A DNA stretch of 46,208 nt from Tyzzerella sp. (GCA_017465565.1 JAFTWA010000021.1:1-46208); one strand, 5' to 3'; shown: positions 34,224-42,010, counted from the first letter of the stretch. Numbers and translations: made by a program. The notes: generated by a model from the letters alone, not told the origin.

Positions 34224-35078
34224 ATGTACAGAATTACTAAAGTGTTAAATCACAATACGGTGTTAGGTATTCATACGGATGACAATCAGGAATACCTTAT
34301 TATGGGAAAAGGAATTGGTTTTGGCAGAAAAATCACGGAGAGAATTGAAACCAGACCAACCGATAAAATTTATTCTCTACGGGAATCTACGGAACGTGGA
34401 AATGCCAAAGAACTTGTCAGTGCTATTCAGCCGATTTATTTGGAAATTGCAAATGAAATACTTACTAACGCAGAGAGGACATTTAATACTTTAGATAAAA
34501 ATGTACTTTTTCCTATGGCGGATCACTTGGAATTTGCTGTAAAACGAATTCGGAATCATGAACAGATTAGTAATCCGCTTACAGATGATATTCGAGTATT
34601 GTTTCATATGGAATTTAAGGCTGCTGAATGCGTACGCTCTATTTTGCAAGAAAAACTGGGTGTGACAATTACGGATGATGAAATTGGATATGTTGCGCTT
34701 CACATTCATTCGTCTATCCAAGATGAAAATGTTTCACAAGCAATGCAAATGGCACAGGCTGTGCGAGAATGTATTTCGCTAATTGAAGAGATGACTGAAA
34801 AAACAATCGATGTTCAGTCATTATCTTACAACCGTTTAATGAATCACATCAGATATATGGTTGCAAGAACACTTAATGGGGAACAACTGAAGATTAGTAT
34901 GAATGAATACATGAGTATTAAGTTTCCTCGTTCGTTTGAAACAGCAAGTAATATTTGCAATAAAATCGCAAGAAATATGAAAAGAGATGTCGATGAGATG
35001 GAAATCGGCTATCTCGCCATACATATTGAAAGAGTGTTGTATGACGAACTCGATTCTCAGAGAAGAGAAACTATATAA
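34224..35078 (+). CDS. BglG-family antiterminator (GlcT/LicT type)
   Basis: The 284-residue protein has an N-terminal RNA-binding CAT domain (~1-60), with MYRITKVLNHNTVLGI and GKGIGFGRK. Two PRD domains follow, with regulatory His in MADHLEFAVKR, GYVALHIHSSIQ, LMNHIRYMVAR and GYLAIHIERV. The protein is phosphorylated by EIIB when sugar is absent and stabilises the RAT at 31911-31950 when it is present. Its place after the permease gene gives an autoregulatory loop. Confidence 0.93.
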   Translation: MYRITKVLNHNTVLGIHTDDNQEYLIMGKGIGFGRKITERIETRPTDKIYSLRESTERGNAKELVSAIQPIYLEIANEILTNAERTFNTLDKNVLFPMADHLEFAVKRIRNHEQISNPLTDDIRVLFHMEFKAAECVRSILQEKLGVTITDDEIGYVALHIHSSIQDENVSQAMQMAQAVRECISLIEEMTEKTIDVQSLSYNRLMNHIRYMVARTLNGEQLKISMNEYMSIKFPRSFETASNICNKIARNMKRDVDEMEIGYLAIHIERVLYDELDSQRRETI

Positions 35079-35081
35079 TAT

Positions 35082-35116
35082 AAAAAGGAATAAACGACCA
35101 GGTTTATTCCTTTTTT
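35082..35116 (+). terminator. Terminator after the antiterminator gene
   Basis: AAAAAGGAATAAAC (35082-35095) pairs with GTTTATTCCTTTTT (35102-35115), then more T. Confidence 0.9.
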
Positions 35117-35142
35117 ATTTGTGTAAACTATGCATAAATGGT

Positions 35143-35175
35143 AAAAAGACCAATGGGGGAGCCACTGGTCTTTTT
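35143..35175 (+). terminator. Second terminator 30 bases further on
   Basis: AAAAAGACCA pairs with TGGTCTTTTT (35166-35175), with ATGG/CCAC inner pairing. Its sequence differs from the first, so it is a back-up or ends a separate short transcript. Confidence 0.85.
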
Positions 35176-35371
35176 GAGGGGAGTATAAATAATTAATAAG
35201 GGGTTGTAGAAAATCAATTTCTACACCGTTCAGTATAATATAATAAAGTGCAAAAAGCAAGCAAAAAATTAAAATTTTCTTAAAATATAAAGAATTTTGT
35301 GTGAATGCATAAAAAAAGACTCTTGAGAGATAATAAAAGTGTACCAAATAAATCTTAGGAGGAACAAAAAA
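35176..35371. other. Intergenic region before the Asn-rich gene
   Basis: It holds a hairpin (TGTAGAAA 35205 with TTTCTACA 35218), two overlapping TATAAT boxes near 35234-35244, and a GCATA (35307) with GATAATA (35329), 17 bases apart, resembling a forespore sigma promoter. No gene is seen. Confidence 0.5.
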
Positions 35372-35527
35372 ATGGAAAATCAAAACAACAGAAACAATAA
35401 CTCAAACAATAATAACAACAAGAATTCAAACAACAATTCAAATAAGAATTCAAACAACAACTCAAATAACAACAATAAGAATTCTTCTTCAAACGCTCAA
35501 AAGAACAAATCAAACTGCTACAACTAA
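35372..35527 (+). CDS. Asn-rich low-complexity small protein
   Basis: The 51-residue protein starts at ATG 35372, nine bases after TTAGGAGG. More than half the residues are Asn, mixed with Ser, Lys and a few Gln; it begins MENQNNRNNN and ends with KSNCYN. No fold is expected. Codons are AAC/AAT/AAG in runs. Asn/Gln-rich small proteins include gamma-type small acid-soluble spore proteins in other Firmicutes, but similarity cannot be established. A GCATA/GATAATA pair upstream hints at a forespore promoter. A terminator follows. Confidence 0.8.
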   Translation: MENQNNRNNNSNNNNNKNSNNNSNKNSNNNSNNNNKNSSSNAQKNKSNCYN

Positions 35528-35545
35528 TACTGAGAAGAAAAAGGG

Positions 35546-35573
35546 GCCTCTTTATATAAGAGGCTTCTTTTTT
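35546..35573 (+). terminator. Terminator after the Asn-rich gene
   Basis: GCCTCTT pairs with AAGAGGC across a TATAT loop, followed by a T run. Confidence 0.9.
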
Positions 35574-35574
35574 G

Positions 35575-35604
35575 TTGACATGAAGGCTGCCTTACAAGTA
35601 ATAT
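35575..35604 (+). promoter_or_regulatory. Promoter of the methyltransferase operon
   Basis: TTGACA at 35575-35580 and TAATAT at 35599-35604 with 18-bp spacing. Confidence 0.75.
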
Positions 35605-35628
35605 AAAGAGGAATACAGGAGGGAAAAG

Positions 35629-36777
35629 ATGGATAAATTTGAATTGATAGCACCTTGCCACTTCGGTTTGGAAGCTGTATTAAAAAGAGAGATACAAGAT
35701 TTGGGATATGAGATTTCAAGTGTGGAAGACGGCCGCGTATCCTTCTGGGGAGATGCGGAAGCAATTTGCCGTGCAAATATTTTCCTCAGAACAGCAGAGC
35801 GTGTACTATTAAAGGCAGGCAGCTTTAAGGCTGTTACATTTGATGAATTATTTGAAAATACAAAGAAGATCCCTTGGGAAAGATACATTCCAAAGGACGG
35901 AAAATTCTGGGTGGCGAAAGCGGCATCTGTAAAGAGTAAGCTTTTTAGTCCATCGGATATTCAGTCGATTATGAAAAAGGCCATGGTAAACCGTATGAAA
36001 GAACATTATCATATCGACTGGTTTGAAGAAAATGGGGCTTCCTATCCGATTCGTGTGTTCTTGATGAAAGATATTGTGACTGTGGGGATAGATACTTCTG
36101 GTGTTTCTCTACATAAAAGAGGATACCGGCAATTATCAAGTAAAGCGCCTATTACCGAGACTCTGGCAGCAGCACTTATCATGCTGACCCCTTGGAAAAA
36201 GGACCGCATTCTGGTTGACCCATTCTGTGGATGTGGAACATTTCCAATTGAAGCGGCTATGATTGCAGCCAACATTGCACCTGGCATGAACCGTTCTTTC
36301 CTTGCTGAAGAGTGGACAAACCTGATTCCAAAGAAAGAGTGGTATGATGCAATTAATGAAGCAAATGACATGATTGACGATGATATTGATGTGGATATTC
36401 AAGGGTATGATATTGATGGCGATGTAATAAAGGCGGCGCGCGAAAATGCAAAAGAGGCTGGAGTTGACCATTTGATACATTTCCAGGAACGTGCAGTGAA
36501 AGATTTACGTCATCCTAAAAAATATGGATTCATTATTACCAATCCGCCATACGGCGAGCGTTTGGAAGAAAAGAAGGATCTTCCGCCGTTGTACCGGGAG
36601 TTTGGGGATAGTTTTAAAAATTTAGATGACTGGTCAGCATATGTGATTACCAGTTATGAAGATACAGAGAAGTATTTTGGAAGAAAGGCAGATAAAAATA
36701 GAAAGATTTATAACGGAATGCTGAAGACCTATTTTTATCAGTTTCTTGGTCCAAAGCCACCAAAACCAAAGAAATAG
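35629..36777 (+). CDS. RlmL/YpsC-type 23S rRNA methyltransferase with THUMP domain
   Basis: The 382-residue protein has an N-terminal THUMP/ferredoxin-like part (about 1-155) with FELIAPCHFGLEAVLKREIQDLGY and KRGYRQLSSKAPITETLAAALI, and a methyltransferase domain (~170-380). SAM-binding DPFCGCGTFPIEAAMIA and catalytic TNPPYGERL are clear. RlmL methylates a guanine N2 in 23S rRNA. ATG 35629 follows AGGAGGG. The next two genes follow closely in the same unit. Confidence 0.93.
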   Translation: MDKFELIAPCHFGLEAVLKREIQDLGYEISSVEDGRVSFWGDAEAICRANIFLRTAERVLLKAGSFKAVTFDELFENTKKIPWERYIPKDGKFWVAKAASVKSKLFSPSDIQSIMKKAMVNRMKEHYHIDWFEENGASYPIRVFLMKDIVTVGIDTSGVSLHKRGYRQLSSKAPITETLAAALIMLTPWKKDRILVDPFCGCGTFPIEAAMIAANIAPGMNRSFLAEEWTNLIPKKEWYDAINEANDMIDDDIDVDIQGYDIDGDVIKAARENAKEAGVDHLIHFQERAVKDLRHPKKYGFIITNPPYGERLEEKKDLPPLYREFGDSFKNLDDWSAYVITSYEDTEKYFGRKADKNRKIYNGMLKTYFYQFLGPKPPKPKK

Positions 36778-36791
36778 AAAGAGGAATTTTC

Positions 36792-37391
36792 ATGGAACAA
36801 AAAATAATTTTTGCTACAGGCAATGAAAATAAAATGAAAGAAATACGTATGATTCTTGCAGATTTGGGCATGCCTATATTATCAATGAAGGAGGAAGGAA
36901 TCAATGTGGATGTCGTGGAAGATGGCACTACATTTGAAGAAAATGCGCTTATTAAAGCAACGGAGATAGCGAAGCTGACAGAGAACTGTATTGTGCTTGC
37001 AGATGATTCGGGGCTTGAAATTGATTATTTAAATAAAGAACCAGGAATCTATTCTGCACGCTATTTGGGAGTAGACACGTCTTATGATGTGAAAAACAGC
37101 ATTATTTTAGATAGACTGGCAGGGGTTCCGGATGAGAAACGTACCGCCCGCTTCGTATGTGCAGTTGCAGCTGCATTTCCAGATGGAACTTCAGAAGTAG
37201 TTCGCGGCACCATTGAGGGGATTATTGGACACGGAATTGCAGGAGAAAATGGTTTTGGCTATGATCCTATTTTCTATTTACCGGAATATGGCTGTACAAC
37301 CGCGGAGTTAGAGCCTGAAAAGAAAAATGAATTGAGTCATCGTGGCAATGCACTTCGCGCAATGCGTGCAATTATGGAGAAAAGAGCATGA
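36792..37391 (+). CDS. rdgB: Non-canonical purine NTP pyrophosphatase (RdgB/HAM1)
   Basis: The 199-residue protein begins with IIFATGNENKMKEIRMIL, has TFEENALIKATEIA, then VLADDSGLEIDYLNKEPGIYSARY and GENGFGYDPIFYLPEYG. These are the diagnostic HAM1 motifs. It hydrolyses ITP, dITP and XTP to monophosphates, cleansing the nucleotide pool. Its stop codon overlaps the next start (ATGA). Confidence 0.96.
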   Translation: MEQKIIFATGNENKMKEIRMILADLGMPILSMKEEGINVDVVEDGTTFEENALIKATEIAKLTENCIVLADDSGLEIDYLNKEPGIYSARYLGVDTSYDVKNSIILDRLAGVPDEKRTARFVCAVAAAFPDGTSEVVRGTIEGIIGHGIAGENGFGYDPIFYLPEYGCTTAELEPEKKNELSHRGNALRAMRAIMEKRA

Positions 37392-37867
37392 GAATACTAA
37401 TCATTAGTGATACGCATGGAAGCCACCGTAACCTGGATAAGGTGCTGGACCGAATCGGTAAAATTGATATGCTGCTTCATATGGGTGACGTGGAGGGCGG
37501 AGAATATTATATCGAACAGACTGCAGGCTGCCCGGTTCATATTGTCTCTGGAAATAATGATTTCTTTGCAGATTTACCAGATGAGCAGGAACTGCGCATA
37601 GGCAAATATAGAATCTTTATGACGCATGGACACTATTATTATGTATCGATGGACACGAGGAGACTAAAGAAGGAAGCACGTAAACGTAAGGCTCAGATTG
37701 TAATGTATGGACATACGCACAGACCAGATATTGATTTGGAGGATGATGTGATTGCAATCAATCCTGGAAGTCTTTCTTATCCAAGACAGCCAGGACGCCA
37801 AGGGACATATATCATTATGGATATAAATGAAGACGGAGTGGCAGAATTTACTCTAAATTACGTTTGA
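37388..37867 (+). CDS. Metallophosphoesterase (YfcE/MJ0936 type)
   Basis: The 159-residue protein shows the metallophosphoesterase motifs: ISDTHG near the start, LHMGDVEGGEY, SGNND, FMTHGHYYYV and YGHTHRPDI. It matches small YfcE-type phosphodiesterases. The substrate is unknown. It is translationally coupled to rdgB through an ATGA overlap. Confidence 0.93.
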   Translation: MRILIISDTHGSHRNLDKVLDRIGKIDMLLHMGDVEGGEYYIEQTAGCPVHIVSGNNDFFADLPDEQELRIGKYRIFMTHGHYYYVSMDTRRLKKEARKRKAQIVMYGHTHRPDIDLEDDVIAINPGSLSYPRQPGRQGTYIIMDINEDGVAEFTLNYV

Positions 37868-37897
37868 AAAAAATTTTAAAAAAAATAAAAAAAGTTG

Positions 37898-37926
37898 TTG
37901 ACATTTCTGTGACCAGACTATATAAT
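37898..37926 (+). promoter_or_regulatory. Strong promoter of the tRNA array
   Basis: TTGACA at 37898-37903 and TATAAT at 37921-37926 are consensus boxes with 17-bp spacing, preceded by an A-rich UP-like tract with TAAAAAAAG. It drives tRNA-Pro, -Gly and -Arg and, before insertion, the rest of the array. Confidence 0.92.
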
Positions 37927-37966
37927 AACGATTGTGTCACGGAAATGGCATCAAAAATATGAATAT

Positions 37967-38041
37967 CGGGGTGTGGCTCAGCTTGGCTAGAGCGCCTGGT
38001 TTGGGACCAGGAGGTCGCAGGTTCGAATCCTGTCACCCCGA
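37967..38041 (+). tRNA. tRNA-Pro (anticodon UGG)
   Basis: CGGGGTG pairs with CACCCCG, the anticodon stem CCTGG/CCAGG carries TTTGGGA with anticodon TGG, and A is the discriminator. Confidence 0.96.
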
Positions 38042-38048
38042 TTGAGAT

Positions 38049-38119
38049 GCGGGTGTAGTTCAATGGTAGAACACCAGCCTTCCAAGCTGGATACGTGGGT
38101 TCGATTCCCATCACCCGCT
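38049..38119 (+). tRNA. tRNA-Gly (anticodon UCC)
   Basis: GCGGGTG pairs with CACCCGC. The anticodon stem CCAGC/GCTGG carries CTTCCAA with anticodon TCC. Length 71 bases is usual for tRNA-Gly. Confidence 0.96.
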
Positions 38120-38144
38120 TTTTAAGACGAAAAGTCTTAAAAAT

Positions 38145-38218
38145 GAGTCCGTAGCTCAGCTGGATAGAGCAACGGCCTTCTAAGCCGTAGGTCGAGGGTT
38201 CGAATCCCCCCGGGCTCG
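38145..38218 (+). tRNA. tRNA-Arg (anticodon UCU)
   Basis: GAGTCCG pairs with CGGGCTC (one G-T pair). The anticodon stem ACGGC/GCCGT carries CTTCTAA with anticodon TCT; G is the discriminator. Confidence 0.95.
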
Positions 38219-38247
38219 TTTCAGTAGTTTTATAAAGCGCTGAAGAA

Positions 38248-38291
38248 TATGGTGGGTATGGTGCAGTTGGTTAGCGCGCCAGATTGTGGTT
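38248..38291 (+). repeat. attL: left copy of the 44-bp direct repeat
   Basis: Identical to 45946-45989 over 44 bases. After the last shared T the left copy continues AGTTG, while the right copy continues CTGG into the anticodon stem. Strand exchange therefore occurred within the tRNA-His 5' half. Confidence 0.92.
38251..38291 (+). pseudogene. Truncated tRNA-His 5' half
   Basis: The first 41 bases of tRNA-His, including the extra G at -1, the D arm and the anticodon loop with GTG, are present. The 3' half is replaced by the element, so no tRNA can form. It remains at the end of the native tRNA operon transcript. Confidence 0.9.
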
Positions 38292-38292
38292 A

Positions 38293-38313
38293 GTTGATTG
38301 CTTCGCAATCAAC
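38293..38313 (+). repeat. Perfect hairpin next to attL
   Basis: GTTGATTGC and GCAATCAAC form a 9-bp stem with a TTC loop, two bases inside the att repeat. There is no T run. It may slow or end the tRNA transcript, or bind integrase. Confidence 0.7.
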
Positions 38314-38373
38314 GGAAAATCCCCAAAAACCGCCATTTTTAAACGAAATTCATAACGCTGAAATAACTCTTTT

Positions 38374-38417
38374 CGCGTAAGAATTTCTAGGTAAACAAAT
38401 CTAGAAATTTTTATACG
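38374..38417. promoter_or_regulatory. Left arm-type integrase sites
   Basis: CGCGTAAGAATTTCTAGGT (38374-38392) is followed by an inverted, weaker copy (38401-38417). Near-identical copies occur in inverted orientation at the right end (45897-45915), as expected for arm-type binding sites of a tyrosine integrase. They also overlap the leader of the int gene, so they may be an operator too. Confidence 0.7.
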
Positions 38418-38434
38418 AAAGGAGTTATTTTTTT

Positions 38435-39397
38435 ATGTCAAGAGGAAGAAAAATAACAAAGACTATTGAAATCGAAGTCTGCACTTTAAGACAATCGGCG
38501 GAAGAATTTTACCGCCACAACAGAGTAAAAGGATTGTCAAAAGCCACACAACAAGGGTATAGGGAGTATGTAGAGAATTTTATCAAATGGTGTGGAGAGG
38601 ACACAGGAACTGATGAAGTTACCACAAAGAAACTAGACAAGTATATGCAATCTATAGAAGAAAAGGGAACAAACAAACCAATCTCAATTAAAACAAATAT
38701 GGTTCATATACGCCGTTTTTTGAACTTCTGCGCTAGTCGTGATTATATGGAGAAAGTCGAGGTTACTATTCCAAAGGTTGAAAAGACTATTAAAGAACCA
38801 TACACAGAGGAAGAAATGCGGAAGTTGTTAGCAAGACCGAAAAGCAAAGAATGGGTTGATTGGCGTAATTGGGCTATGGTAAATTATTTCTTTTCCACAG
38901 GGCAACGATTAAGCACAGTTTTGAACATTAAGTTGGAACATTTGGATTTGAAAAATGCAAGAGTGAAATTGGAATGGAACAAAGACAAGATACAGAAATA
39001 TATGCCTTTATCCTCTGCCATTATTAAAGTATTAAGAGAATACATTGATTTAAGCGGATTGGAAGAACAGGACTATTTATTCCCCGAATGTATGGGAAAA
39101 CAATTTACAAGCAGAGGGGCGGAGGACGCGATTGCAGAATACAACAGAAACAGAGGGGTAAAGAAAACGTCAATCCACTTATTCCGCCACACGTTCGCAA
39201 AGAACTATATAATGAATGGCGGAAACCCTGTTAAACTTCAAAAATTACTTAGTCACAAGACGTTAGAAATGACAATGAAATATGTAAATTTGTATGCTTC
39301 TGATGTATCAAATGATTTGGATTTATTCAATCCACTTGATAATTTTAAAAGAGCAAATTATACACCTACTCAAAGAAAATATGTGATTGGAGCGTGA
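38435..39397 (+). CDS. int: Tyrosine recombinase/integrase of the element
   Basis: The 320-residue protein starts at ATG 38435 after AAAGGAG. A SAM-like core-binding domain (about 15-115) has LSKATQQGYREYVENFIKW. The catalytic domain has Arg158 in STGQRLS, HLFRH with His248 and Arg251, His274 in LLSHKTLEMT and nucleophile Tyr283. All key residues are present, so it should be active. There is no obvious arm-binding domain at the N-terminus beyond ~15 residues. Next to attL, transcribed into the element. Confidence 0.95.
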   Translation: MSRGRKITKTIEIEVCTLRQSAEEFYRHNRVKGLSKATQQGYREYVENFIKWCGEDTGTDEVTTKKLDKYMQSIEEKGTNKPISIKTNMVHIRRFLNFCASRDYMEKVEVTIPKVEKTIKEPYTEEEMRKLLARPKSKEWVDWRNWAMVNYFFSTGQRLSTVLNIKLEHLDLKNARVKLEWNKDKIQKYMPLSSAIIKVLREYIDLSGLEEQDYLFPECMGKQFTSRGAEDAIAEYNRNRGVKKTSIHLFRHTFAKNYIMNGGNPVKLQKLLSHKTLEMTMKYVNLYASDVSNDLDLFNPLDNFKRANYTPTQRKYVIGA

Positions 39398-39403
39398 TTA
39401 AGT

Positions 39404-39643
39404 ATGAAAGAAAGATTATATAATTTAATGTCAGAATTTAACGTTATTATACAAGACATTGATTGCCTTGCAGACGCGATAGAAGTACACTTTGACGGAA
39501 TTGTTGAGAACTATGAATGTGAGAAAGCAAGAAGTCTTTTAAGAGTGTATTTGAGCGTTATAAAGGGCATTCACGAAGATTGTGAAGAACTTTACAACAA
39601 GATAGACCAAGCGGTTTTAGACATCAAATACAAGCGCGTATAA
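39404..39643 (+). CDS. Hypothetical small protein after the integrase
   Basis: The 79-residue, mostly helical protein begins MKERLYNLMSEFNVII and has many Glu and Asp residues. No known motif or HTH is seen, so it does not look like a typical excisionase. It starts six bases after the int stop with a weak ribosome site and is followed by a strong terminator, so it is probably read with int. Confidence 0.7.
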   Translation: MKERLYNLMSEFNVIIQDIDCLADAIEVHFDGIVENYECEKARSLLRVYLSVIKGIHEDCEELYNKIDQAVLDIKYKRV

Positions 39644-39649
39644 GCACAA

Positions 39650-39698
39650 AAAAGCGGAAGTAATTACATTTAATATTACTTCCGCTTTTATTTTTTTG
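39650..39698. terminator. Bidirectional terminator between int operon and XRE gene
   Basis: AAAAGCGGAAGTAAT (39650) and ATTACTTCCGCTTTT (39675) are perfect 15-bp complements, with a T run after each arm on its strand. Confidence 0.93.
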
Positions 39699-39912
39699 GA
39701 AACTCTCTTTTTTCATCACTCACGCCAATTATAAAATCCATATTCACATCATAAAATCTAGCCAATTCAACAATACATTCAATAGGCATTCTTAATTTGC
39801 CTTTTTCATAATCTGAATAGGTTGTCTGCGCAACGTGTATTGCCTTTGCGACATAGGTTTGATTGTAGTCTTTATCTTCCCTTAATTCGCGTATTCTTTC
39901 CGCATATCTCAT
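39688..39912 (-). CDS. XRE-family repressor
   Basis: The 74-residue protein starts at the ATG encoding MRYAERIREL, with AGAGGTGG six bases upstream. The HTH is about residues 16-55: YNQTYVAKAIHVAQTTYSDYEKGKLRMP, the XRE_3 pattern. It has no peptidase or sensor domain, so it resembles a Cro/CI-type or single-domain repressor. It is divergent from the 40027 gene, and the palindrome at 39964-39984 lies between them. Confidence 0.9.
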   Translation of the reverse strand: MRYAERIRELREDKDYNQTYVAKAIHVAQTTYSDYEKGKLRMPIECIVELARFYDVNMDFIIGVSDEKREFPKK

Positions 39913-39957
39913 ATAAAACCACCTCTGCCATAATTTTACAGAATATGACAAGGAATA

Positions 39958-39986
39958 TTGAAATTTAACGGAATATCCGTTAAAAT
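39958..39986 (+). promoter_or_regulatory. Promoter of the 40027 gene with operator in the spacer
   Basis: TTGAAA at 39958-39963 and TAAAAT at 39981-39986 with 17-bp spacing. A perfect palindrome TTTAACGGA-ATA-TCCGTTAAA (39964-39984) occupies the spacer, so XRE binding would repress it. Confidence 0.75.
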
Positions 39987-40026
39987 ATGAACAATAGGAA
40001 TAAATAAGTGCGGAAAGGAGAAGAAA

Positions 40027-40434
40027 ATGTCAATAGGTATAGAATACTTTTCAGATTGTTGCAAACAGTTGGGAATTAACTTCGAAGATGTGTTTTGTTA
40101 TGGCAGAGGCGGAACATATTATACAAAAGGGAAAAATATCCAACAATACGTCTTTAAACCGAGCGATAAACAGTTGCGTAAATCACATAAATATGTATTG
40201 AAATATTTTGCTGATGATAAGATTTTTTTGTGTTGGGATTTGAAATACAATCAAAAAACAAAACGAAGAATATTTAATGCAGATAGAAAAGATGTGTTGA
40301 GTGCATTGGGAAGCAAAAAACAGATGTTTTTTGGTAAAGGAATAATAAACAAAAATGCAGACCAAGAAAGAGTATATGTATTAACTGCTGATGATGTTAT
40401 GGCATTTTTACAAAATCTTAAAGCTGACATTTAG
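40027..40434 (+). CDS. Hypothetical protein under XRE control
   Basis: The 135-residue soluble protein begins MSIGIEYFSDCCKQLGI and contains KYFADDKIFLCWDLKYNQKTKRRIFNA. No motif is recognised. The mix of hydrophobic and Lys/Asp-rich parts suggests a small globular or nucleic-acid-binding protein. Because its promoter carries the repressor operator, it is probably an early or regulated gene of the element. Confidence 0.72.
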   Translation: MSIGIEYFSDCCKQLGINFEDVFCYGRGGTYYTKGKNIQQYVFKPSDKQLRKSHKYVLKYFADDKIFLCWDLKYNQKTKRRIFNADRKDVLSALGSKKQMFFGKGIINKNADQERVYVLTADDVMAFLQNLKADI

Positions 40435-40505
40435 GCGTTTTTACGCACTTAATTAACGTGTTTTAAGAATATCTCAATTATAAAAATTAAACGAGGAGAA
40501 AAATT

Positions 40506-41093
40506 ATGAACAAGAAAAGAATAGTAAATATTTTAGAAATTATAATACAAGCCATTACAGTGCTATTGTTGTTTTGTAAGGGGATGTATGTTGGGTATGA
40601 TGGTAGTAAATATTATTCCCTTAGTTTTTCAGATGTCAAAATTGGAATGGCAAAACTTTTTTTAATTGTTTTAATTTCATTATTTGTAATTAATATTGTC
40701 ATTTGTCTAGGTTCTATTAAGCGGAACAATGTTGACAAGGATGGAGTTTTGCACGTTATAATTCCTATTGTAAATGTTATTATAATGTTTGCTATGGGAC
40801 CTTTGTTTTTTTCGTATCATATCGAGAATAGTCAATATATGAATGTATACATTAAACGTGTAGATTGGTTATTCTATACTAACATTTTACTTTTATTTGC
40901 GATTGTTGTCATATCTTTGATTAAGCGTTCTAATACTGTTGTTCCCAAAATTAAGGAGCAACCGCAGATAATAAATAATATACAACAAACAAGTAATGCT
41001 GATGAATTAAAGAAGTTCAAAGACCTACTTGATAGCGGTATTATCACACAAGAGGAATTTGACGCAAAGAAAAAACAATTACTTGGCTTGTAG
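40506..41093 (+). CDS. Membrane protein with C-terminal SHOCT domain
   Basis: The 195-residue protein has about four membrane spans (IVNILEIIIQAITVLLLF, LFLIVLISLFVINIVICL, VIIPIVNVIIMFAMG and TNILLLFAIVVISLI), then a linker and the SHOCT motif LKKFKDLLDSGIITQEEFDAKKKQLLGL at the end. SHOCT (short C-terminal) domains are helical hairpins linked to oligomerisation or interaction. Cargo protein of unknown function. Confidence 0.82.
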   Translation: MNKKRIVNILEIIIQAITVLLLFCKGMYVGYDGSKYYSLSFSDVKIGMAKLFLIVLISLFVINIVICLGSIKRNNVDKDGVLHVIIPIVNVIIMFAMGPLFFSYHIENSQYMNVYIKRVDWLFYTNILLLFAIVVISLIKRSNTVVPKIKEQPQIINNIQQTSNADELKKFKDLLDSGIITQEEFDAKKKQLLGL

Positions 41094-41160
41094 GCGTTTT
41101 TACGCACATTGCTAACGTATATATATTTATATATTATCTGTTAGCACTTTGCGGAAATTG
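41094..41160. repeat. Intergenic hairpin repeat, copy B
   Basis: TTTTTACGCACATT, then TGCTAAC and GTTAGCA as a stem (41110-41116 and 41140-41146) with an AT-rich inner stem, then GTTAGCACTTTGCGGAAAT. Copies of parts occur at 40434-40450, 42011-42031 and 44196-44243. Confidence 0.7.
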
Positions 41161-41184
41161 GAATTAAAGCAAGAGGAGAAGAAA

Positions 41185-41694
41185 ATGAAGTTAAATAAAA
41201 TCATAAAAAGTCCCATACATTTGCTTGGGATAGCAGGCATTATAGTTGGTATTATGATGGTGGTACTTTTAATAGTTTATAAACATAATGAAAAAGATAT
41301 AAATTTTGCGGAAGGATATATTGAATCGTTATATGATAGAATTCCCGAAGTACCTGTATATCCATCTCCGCCAGTTGAAGTAGATGACCTTTTTTACAAG
41401 TGGTCTTATGATGGAAAGATGTATTTTTCTTCGCAAGAAGATGATGTATTTGCATATTATGAACGAGATAAATCCAATTATGAATATTTTCAAGAGGAAC
41501 GAGATAAAGCAATAGAACGTTATGAAAAAGCGGAAAGAGAGTATCAACCAAAGATAAATGCTTGGAATGGTGGAAAAAAGGAAACAAGTTTGAAAGTTAT
41601 TAGAATGGTTATTGTTATAGAAGTGCTAATAGTTATTGCGTTTATTGTAATGATATATAAACAAAAGAGTAGGGGTAGTTATAATGAAGAATGA
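41185..41694 (+). CDS. Hypothetical two-span membrane protein
   Basis: The 169-residue protein starts at ATG 41185, six bases after AGAGGAG. Span 1 is LLGIAGIIVGIMMVVLLIVY (~10-30) and span 2 is VIRMVIVIEVLIVIAFIVMIY near the C-terminus. The middle ~100 residues form a charged extracellular or cytoplasmic part that starts with a Pro-rich segment (YDRIPEVPVYPSPPVEVDD) and ends in a coiled-coil-like, Glu-rich stretch. No family is recognised. The next gene overlaps its end by 11 bases. Confidence 0.72.
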   Translation: MKLNKIIKSPIHLLGIAGIIVGIMMVVLLIVYKHNEKDINFAEGYIESLYDRIPEVPVYPSPPVEVDDLFYKWSYDGKMYFSSQEDDVFAYYERDKSNYEYFQEERDKAIERYEKAEREYQPKINAWNGGKKETSLKVIRMVIVIEVLIVIAFIVMIYKQKSRGSYNEE

Positions 41695-42004
41695 AGAATC
41701 TGAAAATTTTGATGATATGGATTTGAGTGACGATACAGGTGGAAGAATCTGTTCGTTTGCAAAAATATGGCTTGTTATATCTATTGTTGTTTCGATAATC
41801 GTAGGAATTATAGGTGTAATCTCATTTATTGGAAATGGTGCTTTTACCCTTTTACTTATAGCAATCAGTTTAGGTATTGGAAGTTATTTGATATATCTTT
41901 TGTTGTTGGGATTTGGCGAAATGGTTCAAAACACGTGGGATATATACGAAACTAATCAAGCCATTCTTGAACATCTAAAATCTCAAAAGACAGAAGAAAA
42001 GTAA
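41684..42004 (+). CDS. Hypothetical two-span membrane protein
   Basis: The 106-residue protein has an acidic N-terminus (EESENFDDMDLSDDTGG), two hydrophobic segments (IWLVISIVVSIIVGIIGVISFIG and AFTLLLIAISLGIGSYLIYLLLLG) and a charged tail. It overlaps the preceding gene. Family not recognised. Confidence 0.72.
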   Translation: MKNEESENFDDMDLSDDTGGRICSFAKIWLVISIVVSIIVGIIGVISFIGNGAFTLLLIAISLGIGSYLIYLLLLGFGEMVQNTWDIYETNQAILEHLKSQKTEEK

Positions 42005-42010
42005 TACATA

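Noticed and set aside
37848-38114. Reverse-strand frame with GVTGFEPATSWSQ, reading across the tRNA genes
   Set aside because: This is the well-known spurious product of translating tRNA sequence backwards; the DNA is tRNA-Pro and tRNA-Gly.
38248-38340. A complete tRNA-His at the left end of the element
   Set aside because: Only the 5' half is present; the 3' anticodon strand, T arm and acceptor are missing.
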